Source: Maricaulis sp. (lineage in GTDB: Bacteria > Pseudomonadota > Alphaproteobacteria > Caulobacterales > Maricaulaceae). From it: DNA of 64,000 nt. A model generated the notes under the pieces. That model made no database searches, had not been told where the DNA came from, and was given only the letters and a program-made list of their open reading frames with translations. The stretch lies in the NCBI GenBank assembly GCA_017643585.1, contig JAEPND010000007.1, positions 62,001-126,000 of the forward strand. The letters run 5' to 3'. This document shows, piece by piece, positions 51,621 through 60,686 of this stretch; within the stretch, counting starts at the first letter, position 1, and each line of letters starts with the position of its first letter. Both the position numbers and the translations under genes were made by a program.

Positions 51621-53150
51621 TTACTGGCGGCGGGCGACTTGCCATTCGCCGTAGGCGTCGCGGCACATGCGAACCTCGTCGAGACGATAGGTGCCGTCCG
51701 GCATGTAAATCTCCGCATCACCCCAGCGACATTCATTGCCGCCGTAACGATAATTCTCGCGGATGACGATCGAGCCACGGATGCCTGAATGCGGGTTGGC
51801 CCAGTAGTAAGGCTCGCCGTATTCGAAGGCATAGTTCATCGCGTACTGGTACTGGGCGCGGTCACAATCATCGAACCGGTCAATGCTGTTGCCCAGGGCC
51901 GCGCCGAAGCCTGCACCCAGCAGGATGCCGACAGCGGTGTCATCGTCATTGGCGGCGGCGCCGCCGATGATGGCGCCGAGGATGGCTCCGATGACGGCGC
52001 CGTCATTATTGCCGTCATAGCGGCACAGGCCGTCATAATAGGCAAAGCGGCGGCGGTCATACCCGTGGTTATAATAGCGCGTGTGGTAGCGCCAGCGGCT
52101 GGACGGACCCCAGTGGCCGTAATAGCGCGAATTGCTCCAGCCGTGGTTCATGTGGCGGATCCAGCGGGTCTGCTGACGCAGGCGGCGCTGGTCCCGGTAG
52201 AAATCACGGCGACGTTCAGCGCGGCGCCAGCGGCGCTCATCCCGGCGATCGCGACGATATTCCCGCCGGTCCCGGCGGTTTTCCCAGCGGCGGTCCCGAC
52301 GTTCTTCCCAGCGATGATCCCGGCGATCCCGGCGGGCTTCATAACGGTCCCGACGGTCTTCCCGACGATAGTCCCGGCGGTCCTCTCGACGATCGCGTCG
52401 CGTGTCACGACGGTCTTCGCGACGGTCCCGGCGGTTCTCAACGCGATCGCGGCGACGGTCCTGGCGGTCCTCTACACGGTCACGGCGCGTTTCCCGACGG
52501 TCTTCGCGACGATCCCGACGGTTTTCCACCCGGTCCCGGCGGTTGTCACGACGGGTCTCGCGACGGTTTTCCTGGTTGCGTTCGCGGTTGAACTGCTCGA
52601 AGGCCTCGCGGCGACGTTCGAAGCGATTGCTCGTGCCGCCAGCCGTTTCATTGGCGCGAACGCGTTCACGGTCGCGGCGCGCTTCGCCTCGTCCGCGATT
52701 ATTCTGGATGCGGTCCTGGACCTGTTCACGACGGTCCTGGCGCGCACCGCCACGGTTTTCACGGCGCTGCTGGCGGTTATCACCGCGGTTCTCGCGTCGT
52801 TGTTGTCGGTTTTCACCACGGTTTTCACGACGCTGTTCGCGGTTCTCGGAACGGTTTTCATTTCGACGTTGCTGGCGGTTTTCACCGCGGTTCTCACGGC
52901 GTTGCTGACGGTTTTCCGAACGGCCTTCTCGTCGGTTCTGACGATTCTCGGCGCGGTTCTGGCGTCGTTCCTGCCGGTTTTCGCTGCGTCGCTCCTGATT
53001 GGCGCGAATGCGGCGTTCATTGATTTCCTGCTGAACCTCGAAAGCAGCGTCGTCGACGATCGCGGACGCTTCCGCAGAGCCGATGAACATCACGGCGGGC
53101 AGCAGGGCGGCAGCCATTAGTGCGGCTTTGGAGAAGTGTTTCTGGTTCAT
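51621..53150 (-). CDS. Arginine-rich repetitive exported protein with glycine zipper
   Basis: 509 aa. Signal peptide with LLPAVMFIGSAEASA. Residues about 45-330 are almost only Arg, Glu, Asp, Asn and Gln in short repeats (ENRQQRRENRG, then RRDRREDRRETRRDR), a pattern expected to form a long charged helix or a disordered polyelectrolyte. A Tyr/His-rich RcnB-like part follows (RRFAYYDGLCRYDG), then a glycine zipper (GAVIGAILGAIIGGAAA, GILLGAGFGAALG) and a Cys-containing C-terminal domain shared with the neighbour gene. Extremely basic. Function unknown; binding of nucleic acid, LPS or metals is possible. Confidence 0.83.
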   Translation of the reverse strand: MNQKHFSKAALMAAALLPAVMFIGSAEASAIVDDAAFEVQQEINERRIRANQERRSENRQERRQNRAENRQNRREGRSENRQQRRENRGENRQQRRNENRSENREQRRENRGENRQQRRENRGDNRQQRRENRGGARQDRREQVQDRIQNNRGRGEARRDRERVRANETAGGTSNRFERRREAFEQFNRERNQENRRETRRDNRRDRVENRRDRREDRRETRRDRVEDRQDRRRDRVENRRDRREDRRDTRRDRREDRRDYRREDRRDRYEARRDRRDHRWEERRDRRWENRRDRREYRRDRRDERRWRRAERRRDFYRDQRRLRQQTRWIRHMNHGWSNSRYYGHWGPSSRWRYHTRYYNHGYDRRRFAYYDGLCRYDGNNDGAVIGAILGAIIGGAAANDDDTAVGILLGAGFGAALGNSIDRFDDCDRAQYQYAMNYAFEYGEPYYWANPHSGIRGSIVIRENYRYGGNECRWGDAEIYMPDGTYRLDEVRMCRDAYGEWQVARRQ

Positions 53151-53197
53151 CTCGATCGCTCCCTGTCGATAAGCCGGGTGTTCCGGCGTTATCAGGA

Positions 53198-53235
53198 AGC
53201 TAGACGGAGGTCGATGAGCCCAGCATGAACGGTTG
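53198..53235 (-). promoter_or_regulatory. Direct-repeat box and -10-like element before the arginine-rich gene
   Basis: Minus strand GTTCAT-GCTGG-GCTCAT (within 53212-53233), then nine bases, then TCTAGC. Same organisation as at 51502-51546 and 34523-34557. An inverted repeat CATGAAC/GTTTCATG (53224-53242) overlaps it and extends toward aroC. Confidence 0.5.
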
Positions 53236-53250
53236 TTTCATGTTGGGATA

Positions 53251-54342
53251 TTACCAGGCCGCCTGGGCTTCGTGACGCAGCTTTTGATCTGCCAGGACAA
53301 GCGCGGCCATGGCTTCACCCACGGGGACGGCGCGGATGGCGACACACGGGTCGTGCCGACCATGGGTGACGATCTGGGTTTCCTCGTAAGACCGGTCCAG
53401 CGTGTCACGTGGCACGCGAATCGAGGAGGTCGGCTTGACCGCAAACCGCACCACAAGGTCCTGACCCGTGGAAATTCCGCCGAGCACGCCACCATTATGA
53501 TTGGAGCGGAATTGCGCACCGTCTTCACCCATCTGCATCTCGTCGGCCGCTGTCTCTCCGCGCAGGGCGGCAGAGGCAAAGCCAGCGCCGATCTCCACGC
53601 CTTTCACGGCGTTGATCGTCATCATGGCTGCGGCGATCTCGCTATCCAGCTTGGCATAGATCGGCGCGCCCCAACCGGCTGGCAGGCCCGAGACGACAAC
53701 TTCGACGATGCCGCCCGTGGAACTGCCATCCCGGCGCAGCTGGTCCATGTCCGCTTCCCACAAGCTTGCCGTCTCGGCATCCGGACAGAAGAAGGGGTTG
53801 TTCGCCACCTCGTCCCAGTTCCAGCGCGCACGGTCGATGGAGCGCTCACCGATCTGGATCAGCGCGGCGCGGATAGTGATATCCTCGCCCAGCACCTTGC
53901 GGGCAATGCCGCCGGCAGCGACGCGCATGGCGGTCTCACGCGCGGACGAACGCCCGCCGCCGCGATAATCGCGCACGCCGTATTTCATGTCGTAGGTAAA
54001 GTCCGCGTGGCCGGGCCGCCACTTGTCGCGGATGTCGCTGTAATCCTTGGACCGGGCATCGACATTCTCGATCATCAGGCTGATCGGTGTGCCGGTTGTG
54101 ACCGGGCCGTCGGTGCGGTCATCCTCGAACACGCCGGACAGGATGCGGACCTGGTCGGGCTCCTGGCGCGGGGTCACATGCCGGCTGGTGCCCGGGCGAC
54201 GCAGGTCCAGCCAGGGCTGAAGGTCAGCAGCACTCAGCGGAATTCCCGCCGGACAGCCATCCACGACCGCTCCGATCGCCGGACCGTGACTTTCCCCCCA
54301 GGTCGTGACCCGGAACATATGACCAAATGTGTTGTGAGACAT
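53251..54342 (-). CDS. aroC: Chorismate synthase (AroC)
   Basis: 363 aa FMN-dependent lyase, last step of the shikimate pathway. [29 protein letters not shown] is the standard N-terminus; [30 protein letters not shown] holds the conserved block and the His. Full length. Stands alone between the DnaJ-like gene and the arginine-rich gene. Confidence 0.97.
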   Translation of the reverse strand: MSHNTFGHMFRVTTWGESHGPAIGAVVDGCPAGIPLSAADLQPWLDLRRPGTSRHVTPRQEPDQVRILSGVFEDDRTDGPVTTGTPISLMIENVDARSKDYSDIRDKWRPGHADFTYDMKYGVRDYRGGGRSSARETAMRVAAGGIARKVLGEDITIRAALIQIGERSIDRARWNWDEVANNPFFCPDAETASLWEADMDQLRRDGSSTGGIVEVVVSGLPAGWGAPIYAKLDSEIAAAMMTINAVKGVEIGAGFASAALRGETAADEMQMGEDGAQFRSNHNGGVLGGISTGQDLVVRFAVKPTSSIRVPRDTLDRSYEETQIVTHGRHDPCVAIRAVPVGEAMAALVLADQKLRHEAQAAW

Positions 54343-54388
54343 GATTCATCCGCCGTTTGCGCGAGATTAGCGACGGGAGCTCTAACCG

Positions 54389-54895
54389 TCACGCTACGGA
54401 CTGCGAATTCCGGATCCAGCGCGCAAATCGTGACATGGGCGAGGGGCGGGAAAACTCGTCGACGAAGTTGGACAGCGCCTCGTCATCATTCTCCCCGATC
54501 AACGCGTCCCAACGCTCTGCCGTCTCGCGAATGGAGATCGTCACCATGACATTGTCCTCGCCGACCGCGGCAAGCTGGGCGCCATTCTCGGTGCCGGCGG
54601 GAATCCGGACAATGACCGGCTTGTCACCCAGTTTCAGGGCGCGGGAGACCCCCTTGCGGGCATCGGCTGCTGAAATCTCGATCTCAAGACAGGCAGGGCG
54701 GTTGGCCTCGATCAAGCGGATCGCGGCAACGATATCAGCCAGTTCCGACAGCGTATCCGGTGATGGCGTCGTGATATCGGGGTGCAGGCGTTTCGCGGCA
54801 TCTCTGAAGGCCGTTTTCGCAGCTTTGAACCCCGCACCCGGTTCCAGTCCGAGCACGGCATAAGCTTCACGAATACTCCCAACACGCGATGTCAT
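54389..54895 (-). CDS. Minimal DnaJ-like protein (J domain plus one C-terminal barrel)
   Basis: 168 aa. J domain at residues 8-70 with HPD in DAAKRLHPDITTP. After it a segment CLEIEISAADARKGVSRALKLG then KPVIVRIPAGTENGAQLAAVG resembles one peptide-binding barrel of DnaJ/CbpA. The zinc-finger and second barrel are absent. It could be a specialised Hsp70 co-chaperone. It lies 46 bases upstream of aroC in the same direction. Confidence 0.8.
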   Translation of the reverse strand: MTSRVGSIREAYAVLGLEPGAGFKAAKTAFRDAAKRLHPDITTPSPDTLSELADIVAAIRLIEANRPACLEIEISAADARKGVSRALKLGDKPVIVRIPAGTENGAQLAAVGEDNVMVTISIRETAERWDALIGENDDEALSNFVDEFSRPSPMSRFARWIRNSQSVA

Positions 54896-54981
54896 GCCGA
54901 GCAGAATAAAACCGAAAGATTCCCGAAAGGTTGACGCGCTGTGTGGGGCAGCTAACTAGCGGGGTAGACAAAGGAGCCGTC

Positions 54982-55650
54982 ATGTCCAAGGACCCGCTCA
55001 TCCCGCCTACGCCAAGCGAAGCCGAGTACCAGAACACCGCTGATGCCAATGCGGTTGAAATCTTCGATCGCGAAGATCCGTTCGAGCTGTTCTCGCACTG
55101 GCTGGAGGACGCCAAGAAGAAAGAGCCCAATGACGCCAATGCCATGGCCTTGGCGACAGCGGATCAGGACGGCCTGCCCGATGTGCGCATGGTTCTCTTG
55201 AAAGGGGTCGATGAGCGCGGCTTCATCTTCTACACCAATCTGGAAAGCGCCAAGGGGCAGCAACTGGCCGAGAATGCCCAGGCGGCGTTGTGTTTCCACT
55301 GGAAATCCCTGCGTCGGCAGGTTCGGGTCCGGGGACAGGTTGAGGCGGTGCCGCAGGACGAGGCGGATGCCTATTTTGCGTCCAGGGCGCGCGATAGCCG
55401 TATCGGTGCCTGGGCGTCAAAACAGTCCCGTCCCCTGGAAAGCCGGTTCGCACTGGAGAAATCCGTGGCGCGCGAAGCGGCGCGATTCGGACTGGGGGAG
55501 GTCCCCCGGCCGGAGCATTGGTCCGGATTTGTCATCCGCCCCAAGAGCTTGGAGTTCTGGCGTGACCGGCCTTTCCGACTGCACGACAGAATGACATTCC
55601 AGCGACAGGATTTTTCCTCGCCATGGACGGTCTCCCGGTTGTATCCTTGA
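54982..55650 (+). CDS. pdxH: Pyridoxine/pyridoxamine 5'-phosphate oxidase (PdxH)
   Basis: 222 aa FMN enzyme producing pyridoxal phosphate. ATG at 54982 has AAGGAGCCGTC before it; an upstream in-frame start is rejected. [43 protein letters not shown] and [17 protein letters not shown] are typical, and the C-terminus ends RLYP as expected. Confidence 0.96.
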   Translation: MSKDPLIPPTPSEAEYQNTADANAVEIFDREDPFELFSHWLEDAKKKEPNDANAMALATADQDGLPDVRMVLLKGVDERGFIFYTNLESAKGQQLAENAQAALCFHWKSLRRQVRVRGQVEAVPQDEADAYFASRARDSRIGAWASKQSRPLESRFALEKSVAREAARFGLGEVPRPEHWSGFVIRPKSLEFWRDRPFRLHDRMTFQRQDFSSPWTVSRLYP

Positions 55651-55678
55651 GCCTCAAACAGGGCTGAGGGGGTAGACG

Positions 55679-56551
55679 ATGGGCCGGATCGTAGCGGTTC
55701 TTCGTGCAAGCGTGTCTGTGCTGACATGGTGGTGCGGCGTGTTGATGCTGCTGGTGCCGCTCTGGTTCCTGTTGGCCAGTTTCGGCGTCAAGTTCGACTT
55801 CATTGAGTGGCAGGTCGGCCTGGAGCTGATGATCAACCAGCTGGGGCTGAGTGTGCTGCTGACCAGCATTGTGTCCGGAGCACTCGCGCTCTTGCTCATT
55901 CTGGTGCACCGGCTTGTGTCGAAAAAGATGTTCGGAGTTCTGGCCACTCCGATCTGGGCGGTCCTGATCGGTGCGACAGGCGTGGGCTGGATGACGTTGG
56001 TGATCGATCAGCGTGATGAGACACCCTATCTGATCGATGTTTCGACCGATGCGGCAGATCCGCCCGGCTTCACGCAATCCCATATTCGGCGCCGCCTCGT
56101 CACGGACCAGGCGCTGGATTATTCGAGCAAGCAGGCGGCAGACGGCCGTAGCTTCGCCGATCTACAGGCCGAACACTATCCCGGGCTGGCCAGCCTTTAT
56201 CTGGAGCTGGATACGGATGTCGCCTTCCGCCGTGCCCTGATCACTGCGCGGGACATGGGCTGGCATGTCGGTTCAGCCTCTCATGAGGCCGGCATGTTCG
56301 AGGCAACGGCTGAGAGTTTCTGGTTCGGCTTTACCGATGACATTGCTGTGCGCGTCCGGGGCGCAGACGATGGAGACGGCACGCTGATCGATGTGCGGTC
56401 GCTGTCACGCCGGGAGATGCACGATCTCGGACGCAACGCCCAGCGTGTCGCGGCCTTTCTGGCGGCTGTTCAACTTGAACCCGTTGACGTGGATGCCTGG
56501 TCGGAGGCCGGGGCTCAGGACAGAGCTCAGGCCGGGACCGGAAGCGAGTAA
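55679..56551 (+). CDS. DUF1499 membrane protein
   Basis: 290 aa. Three N-terminal helices (about 12-36, 50-75, 84-106), then a soluble DUF1499 domain: LYLELDTDVAFRRALITARDMGWHV, EATAESFWFGFTDDIAVRVR and DVRSLSRREMHDLGRNAQRVAAFL. Function unknown. It follows pdxH by 28 bases and overlaps the convergent MBL gene by 25 bases. Confidence 0.85.
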   Translation: MGRIVAVLRASVSVLTWWCGVLMLLVPLWFLLASFGVKFDFIEWQVGLELMINQLGLSVLLTSIVSGALALLLILVHRLVSKKMFGVLATPIWAVLIGATGVGWMTLVIDQRDETPYLIDVSTDAADPPGFTQSHIRRRLVTDQALDYSSKQAADGRSFADLQAEHYPGLASLYLELDTDVAFRRALITARDMGWHVGSASHEAGMFEATAESFWFGFTDDIAVRVRGADDGDGTLIDVRSLSRREMHDLGRNAQRVAAFLAAVQLEPVDVDAWSEAGAQDRAQAGTGSE

Positions 56552-57435
56552 CGCGCCTGCAGGTCCAGCTCGCCCTCGGCGATGACCTGGTCGGTTTCAA
56601 CCAGATGAATCATGTGCGCCAGCACGGAGTGCGCGGCCGCCGGGTGGAGGCGTTTGTCCACATCCGCGTACATGACCGCGACCATGTCCTTGATGTTGCT
56701 CAGACCGGCGCGAAGCTGAACGAGGATCTGCTCCTCGCGCTGCAAGCGATGATCGATATAGGTCTGGATGAATTGGGACGGGTTTTCGACGGCAGGGCCG
56801 TGGGTCGGCCACAGGCGGTCATACTGCTTGTCCCGGATACGCGCCAATTCGCGCAGGTAATCACCCATATGTCCGTCAGGCGGGGAGATGACGCTGGTCG
56901 ACCAGGCCATGACATGATCGCCACAGAACAGGGTGTTCTCCTCTTCCAGCGCGTAACAGACATGATTGGACGTGTGGCCAGGGGTGTGCAGGGCGCGGAC
57001 GGACCAGTTTGATCCGGAAAAGACCTGCTCATCCTTGACCTGGATATCCGGCTGGAAACCCACATCATCACCGGCTTCCAGCCGCACTTCGCCGCCTGTT
57101 GGGGCGATATTCTGGGGGCCGAAGCCGTAAACTTTTGCACCGTGCTTCTGCGCCAGCGGGTGGGCGAGCGGCGAATGGTCGAGATGGTGATGCGTCACGA
57201 AGACATGGGTGACACGCTGTCCGTCTAGGGCCTTGTCGAGCGCGGCGATATGGTCGTCCTGGACCGGACCCGGATCGATCACGGCGACATCATCTGTGCC
57301 GATGATATAGACGCCGGTGCCGGTATAGGTGAACGGGCCTGGATTCTGTGCGACGACCCGCCGGATGAGCGGCGATAACTGATCGCAGCGACCGTATTCG
57401 AAGTCGAATTCACGCACAAAAGGAATACTTGTCAT
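56527..57435 (-). CDS. Metallo-beta-lactamase-fold hydrolase (LACTB2-like)
   Basis: 302 aa. Metal motif HVFVTHHHLDHS near residues 75-86 with later His in HTPGHTSNHVCY and GDHVMAW, as in binuclear zinc MBL hydrolases. C-terminal winged-helix-like region (HRLQREEQILVQLRAG) is typical of LACTB2-like endoribonuclease/thioesterase proteins. Its ATG directly follows the stop of the upstream ATP-grasp-like gene. Confidence 0.9.
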   Translation of the reverse strand: MTSIPFVREFDFEYGRCDQLSPLIRRVVAQNPGPFTYTGTGVYIIGTDDVAVIDPGPVQDDHIAALDKALDGQRVTHVFVTHHHLDHSPLAHPLAQKHGAKVYGFGPQNIAPTGGEVRLEAGDDVGFQPDIQVKDEQVFSGSNWSVRALHTPGHTSNHVCYALEEENTLFCGDHVMAWSTSVISPPDGHMGDYLRELARIRDKQYDRLWPTHGPAVENPSQFIQTYIDHRLQREEQILVQLRAGLSNIKDMVAVMYADVDKRLHPAAAHSVLAHMIHLVETDQVIAEGELDLQARYSLPVPA

Positions 57436-58377
57436 TTAGTTCAGGCCCCGAGCATTGGAAGTTGATGCTTCCAGATACTCCAAAAATGCGTCTGCCAAAC
57501 GCCGAGTCACGCGGATTTTATCATCAAGTGACATTGCGATAGGTGGTCCCATGTCGGTCTTGTTAACGTCGACGACGTAAAGTCGGCCATCGCTGCGGTC
57601 CCGCAGCACGTCCAGTCCACCCCAATCCAGGCCCATGGCCCGGGTGAATTTCGCGAGCATGTCCTGTTCCTCGCGTGAGAGGACCTTGTCGGTCTCACAG
57701 ATCAGGACTTCGTCATTGGAATTCGAGAACCGCTCTGCAACACGGCGACGCTTGGGCAGGACCAGTGGTATGCGGCCGCCGATCGTCGGACAGCGCAGGT
57801 CCTCGACCAGGCCGCGATCAATCCGGTTATCAATGACCCGCTGATAGACATAGCCCTCTACAGCCTCGCAAGGCCCGTGAACGATACGGCCGTCATGGGC
57901 GCCGTTTTTCTCTGACTTCATGACCATCGCGCCGTTCCACGTGCTCGGATCGACGCTGAGGGAATAGCCAAACACCTGCTCGAAAACCTTGGTGACATGG
58001 CTTTTGGCAATACTGGCGCAATGCTGGTTGATGACACGGGCGCCGGGCGGCGGCGGGGTGTCGTCACACGTGGTGCTGTCGTCAAAATAGAACACCACAT
58101 CGGCCTGGGCCGGTGATCGGGCGATCGAGGCGCCTGCCGCGTGCAGCACACTCCAGATCAGGTACCAGGGGCGAGGGCGGTCCGGCGCGAACCAGATTTT
58201 CGGCCCAGTTTGGGACGGCGTTTTCAGACGCCAGGACTCCACCACGAAATAGAATGGGAACCAGCTGAGCACCTCACCGATGAGCCCGGGCTCGATTGGC
58301 AGGCGCGCACCCGTCTTCTTCACGGTGACAATACCGTTTGAAAATTCGAAATCGTTCCACCACAGCGCGCTGTGCAT
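57436..58377 (-). CDS. ATP-grasp-like protein of unknown function
   Basis: 313 aa. The C-terminal GLDWGGLDVLRDRSDGRLYVVDVNKTDMGPP resembles the metal/ATP site of ATP-grasp ligases, and KSEKNGAHDGRIVHGPCEAVEGYVYQRVI the preceding nucleotide-binding strand region. The N-terminal part (ADVVFYFDDSTTCDD, INQHCASIAKSHVTKVFEQVFGY) fits a pre-ATP-grasp domain. No close named family recognised; peptide- or glycan-modifying ligation is possible. Adjacent, without gap, to the MBL hydrolase gene. Confidence 0.68.
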   Translation of the reverse strand: MHSALWWNDFEFSNGIVTVKKTGARLPIEPGLIGEVLSWFPFYFVVESWRLKTPSQTGPKIWFAPDRPRPWYLIWSVLHAAGASIARSPAQADVVFYFDDSTTCDDTPPPPGARVINQHCASIAKSHVTKVFEQVFGYSLSVDPSTWNGAMVMKSEKNGAHDGRIVHGPCEAVEGYVYQRVIDNRIDRGLVEDLRCPTIGGRIPLVLPKRRRVAERFSNSNDEVLICETDKVLSREEQDMLAKFTRAMGLDWGGLDVLRDRSDGRLYVVDVNKTDMGPPIAMSLDDKIRVTRRLADAFLEYLEASTSNARGLN

Positions 58378-58503
58378 GGTTGATATCCTTCTACTCCGCG
58401 CGACACATCCAATTTAGGAGATTGCTTCGTGCCTGCAAATCACACCGCATCACACCCGGCCCAGATCTTGCTAACAGGTTAACAAGATCACAGAAAGGTG
58501 AAT

Positions 58504-58683
58504 GTGAAGGTGGTTCGATTTCTCAACAGGCGGTTTCTGCGATTGGCTTGGCTTTTGGTCGGGATGGTCGCGATTAACATGGTCTGGGTGGCACTGCAGC
58601 CCGACCGCCCGAGCAGTCGATCTGTGTCGATTACACCTTTAACCGCAACCGATGCTGCGGTGCAACGGCATCCAGTTGATTGA
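58504..58683 (+). CDS. Small single-helix hypothetical protein
   Basis: About 59 aa from GTG at 58504 (a GTG at 58498 is also possible); AAAGGTGA lies just upstream. Basic head KVVRFLNRRFLRL, one helix AWLLVGMVAINMVWVAL, then a Ser/Thr-rich tail. Could be a signal-anchored peptide. No family recognised. Confidence 0.45.
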   Translation: MKVVRFLNRRFLRLAWLLVGMVAINMVWVALQPDRPSSRSVSITPLTATDAAVQRHPVD

Positions 58684-58740
58684 CAAGTGCGTCGCGAAAT
58701 TGAAACTGCACGCCTGATTTAAAGAGCTGCGTCACAATTT

Positions 58741-59673
58741 ATGTTCTCCTTTGTACTGCGAAGATTACTCGTCGCCATCCCGACCCTGATTGTGATCACG
58801 GCTCTGGCCTTCTTCATGATGAAGGTCGCACCGGGTGGTCCATTCGATCTTGAGCGGCCGATGCCGGACGAGATCCGTGAGCGCCTGCTTGAGCGCTACG
58901 GCATGGATCAGCCCGTCTGGAAACAATATCTCGACTATATGGTGAACCTCGCCCAGGGCGATCTGGGACCGTCTTTGAAATTCCACGACAAGGATGTGGC
59001 CGAACTGATCGGTGAGGGTTTCCCGGTTTCGATCATGATCGGTGCGCTGGCCATGTTGCTCGCCGTGTTTGTTGGAACATTCCTGGGTGCCATAGCCGCG
59101 CTGCGTCAGAACAAGCCGAGTGACTACGCGGTCATGGGCTTTGCCATGATCGGCGTGTCTATCCCGCCGCTGGTCATGGGGCCCATCCTGGCCCTTGTGC
59201 TCGGCCTGTACATGAACCTGCTGCCGACGGGCGGGCTGAATTTCAATCGATACGGGCTCAGTGTTCTGGTCCTGCCGGTGATCACCCTGGCCCTGCCGCA
59301 AATCGCGATCATCGCGCGCCTGATGCGCGCCAGCATGATCGAGGTGATCCGCTCCAACTATATCCGCACGGCCCGGGCCAAGGGCCTGTCAGCGCCGGCG
59401 GTGATTATCCGCCACGCCCTGCGTTCGGCTGTGCTGCCGCTGGTCAGCTATCTCGGGCCGGCCTCGGCGGCCGTGATTTCCGGTTCGCTGGTGATCGAGC
59501 GCGTCTTCCAGCTGCCGGGCATGGGGGCCTATTTCGTCGATGCCGCCCTCCAGCGTGACTATACGCTGGTGATGGGGGTTGTCGTTGTCTATGCCAGCCT
59601 GATCATTTTCCTGAACCTGTTGGCAGACCTGCTCTACAGCGTACTTAATCCAAGGGTGAAGTTCGACACATGA
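58741..59673 (+). CDS. oppB: Peptide ABC transporter permease (OppB type)
   Basis: 310 aa. Standard start FVLRRLLVAIPTLIVITALAFFMM, six helices, EAA loop IEVIRSNYIRTARAKGLSAPAVIIRHALR. No ribosome site is obvious before the ATG; a TTGACA at 58680-58685 may be a -35 element. It should assemble with OppC and OppA. ATGA overlap with oppC. ATPase genes (oppD/F) are not in the window. Confidence 0.93.
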   Translation: MFSFVLRRLLVAIPTLIVITALAFFMMKVAPGGPFDLERPMPDEIRERLLERYGMDQPVWKQYLDYMVNLAQGDLGPSLKFHDKDVAELIGEGFPVSIMIGALAMLLAVFVGTFLGAIAALRQNKPSDYAVMGFAMIGVSIPPLVMGPILALVLGLYMNLLPTGGLNFNRYGLSVLVLPVITLALPQIAIIARLMRASMIEVIRSNYIRTARAKGLSAPAVIIRHALRSAVLPLVSYLGPASAAVISGSLVIERVFQLPGMGAYFVDAALQRDYTLVMGVVVVYASLIIFLNLLADLLYSVLNPRVKFDT

Positions 59674-60578
59674 CCACGATCGTCAATCCCAAGGAAAAAG
59701 AAGAAATGCTGACCCAGGCGGCGGTCCGTGGCCGTTCGCTGTGGGACGATGCCCGCGGGCGCCTGATGCGCAACAAGGCGGCCGTGACCTCCATGTTCGT
59801 CCTGGCGGTCCTGATCGTGCTGGCGATCATCGGTCAGCTGGGCATCTGGGTACACGATTACGACACGATCTATCGTGACCGTGTTTCGATCCCGCCAACC
59901 TTCGAGAACTGGCACATCCTGGGAACGGATGCGCAGGGGCGTGACCTGCTGGCACGAACCCTGGTCGGGCTCGGCGTCTCGCTGATGGTCGGCGTGGTCG
60001 CGACAATCGTCTCCCTGGTCATCGGCGTGACCTGGGGCGCAACGGCCGGCTTTGTCGGTGGTCGCGTGGACCAGATCATGATGCGCTTCGTCGATATCCT
60101 GTATTCACTGCCCTTCATTTTCTTCGTGATCATCCTGATGGTCGTTTTCGGGCGGAATATCGTGCTTATTTTCGTGGCCATCGGCGCCGTGGAATGGCTG
60201 ACCATGGCACGTATCGTGCGCGGACAGACCCTGGCGCTGGTCAAGATGGAGTTTGTCGAGGCGGCCGAGGCTGCAGGTGTGTCGCGCGGCAAGATTATCC
60301 AGCGTCACATCATCCCGAACGTGCTGGGTCCGGTTGTGGTCTATGTGACCCTGATGATCCCGGTCGTGGTGCTGGCCGAGAGTTTCCTGTCCTTCCTGGG
60401 CCTGGGTGTGCAGGAGCCGCTGACCTCGCTGGGTCGCCTGATCTCGACGGGTGCCCAGGATATGGAAGTCGCGCCTTGGACGCTGATCGTACCGGCCGTG
60501 ACCATGATGGTGACGCTGTTCTGCCTAAACTTCATCGGTGATGGCTTGCGTGACGCCATCGACCCTAAGGACCGCTAG
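59670..60578 (+). CDS. oppC: Peptide ABC transporter permease (OppC type)
   Basis: 302 aa. N-terminal cytoplasmic segment, first helix (about 38-58), HILGTDAQGRDLLARTLVG, and the EAA loop LVKMEFVEAAEAAGVSRGKIIQRHIIPN. Ends FIGDGLRDAIDPK, typical of OppC/DppC. Followed by a strong terminator, so oppB-oppC form their own transcript. Confidence 0.94.
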   Translation: MTTIVNPKEKEEMLTQAAVRGRSLWDDARGRLMRNKAAVTSMFVLAVLIVLAIIGQLGIWVHDYDTIYRDRVSIPPTFENWHILGTDAQGRDLLARTLVGLGVSLMVGVVATIVSLVIGVTWGATAGFVGGRVDQIMMRFVDILYSLPFIFFVIILMVVFGRNIVLIFVAIGAVEWLTMARIVRGQTLALVKMEFVEAAEAAGVSRGKIIQRHIIPNVLGPVVVYVTLMIPVVVLAESFLSFLGLGVQEPLTSLGRLISTGAQDMEVAPWTLIVPAVTMMVTLFCLNFIGDGLRDAIDPKDR

Positions 60579-60632
60579 ACGGTTACAGCTACCGGTCCGG
60601 AACAAAGACATCCGGCACCAAACCCGTCGGAA

Positions 60633-60664
60633 TAAAAAAAAGGGCCGCGTTTGCGGCCCTTTTT
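60633..60664. terminator. Bidirectional intrinsic terminator
   Basis: Perfect 8-bp stem AGGGCCGC/GCGGCCCT (60641-60648 with 60653-60660), loop GTTT, preceded by seven A and followed by TTTT. It serves oppC on the plus strand and the convergent gene ending at 60687. Confidence 0.94.
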
Positions 60665-60686
60665 CTGTGCATGTCAGCGTCCCGGT

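Noticed and set aside
51789..53120. 443-codon plus-strand frame, hydrophobic and repetitive, antisense to the arginine-rich gene
   Set aside because: It is produced by reading Arg/Glu/Asp repeat codons in reverse. The minus-strand frame has a signal peptide, domain structure and its own terminator; the plus frame has none of these.
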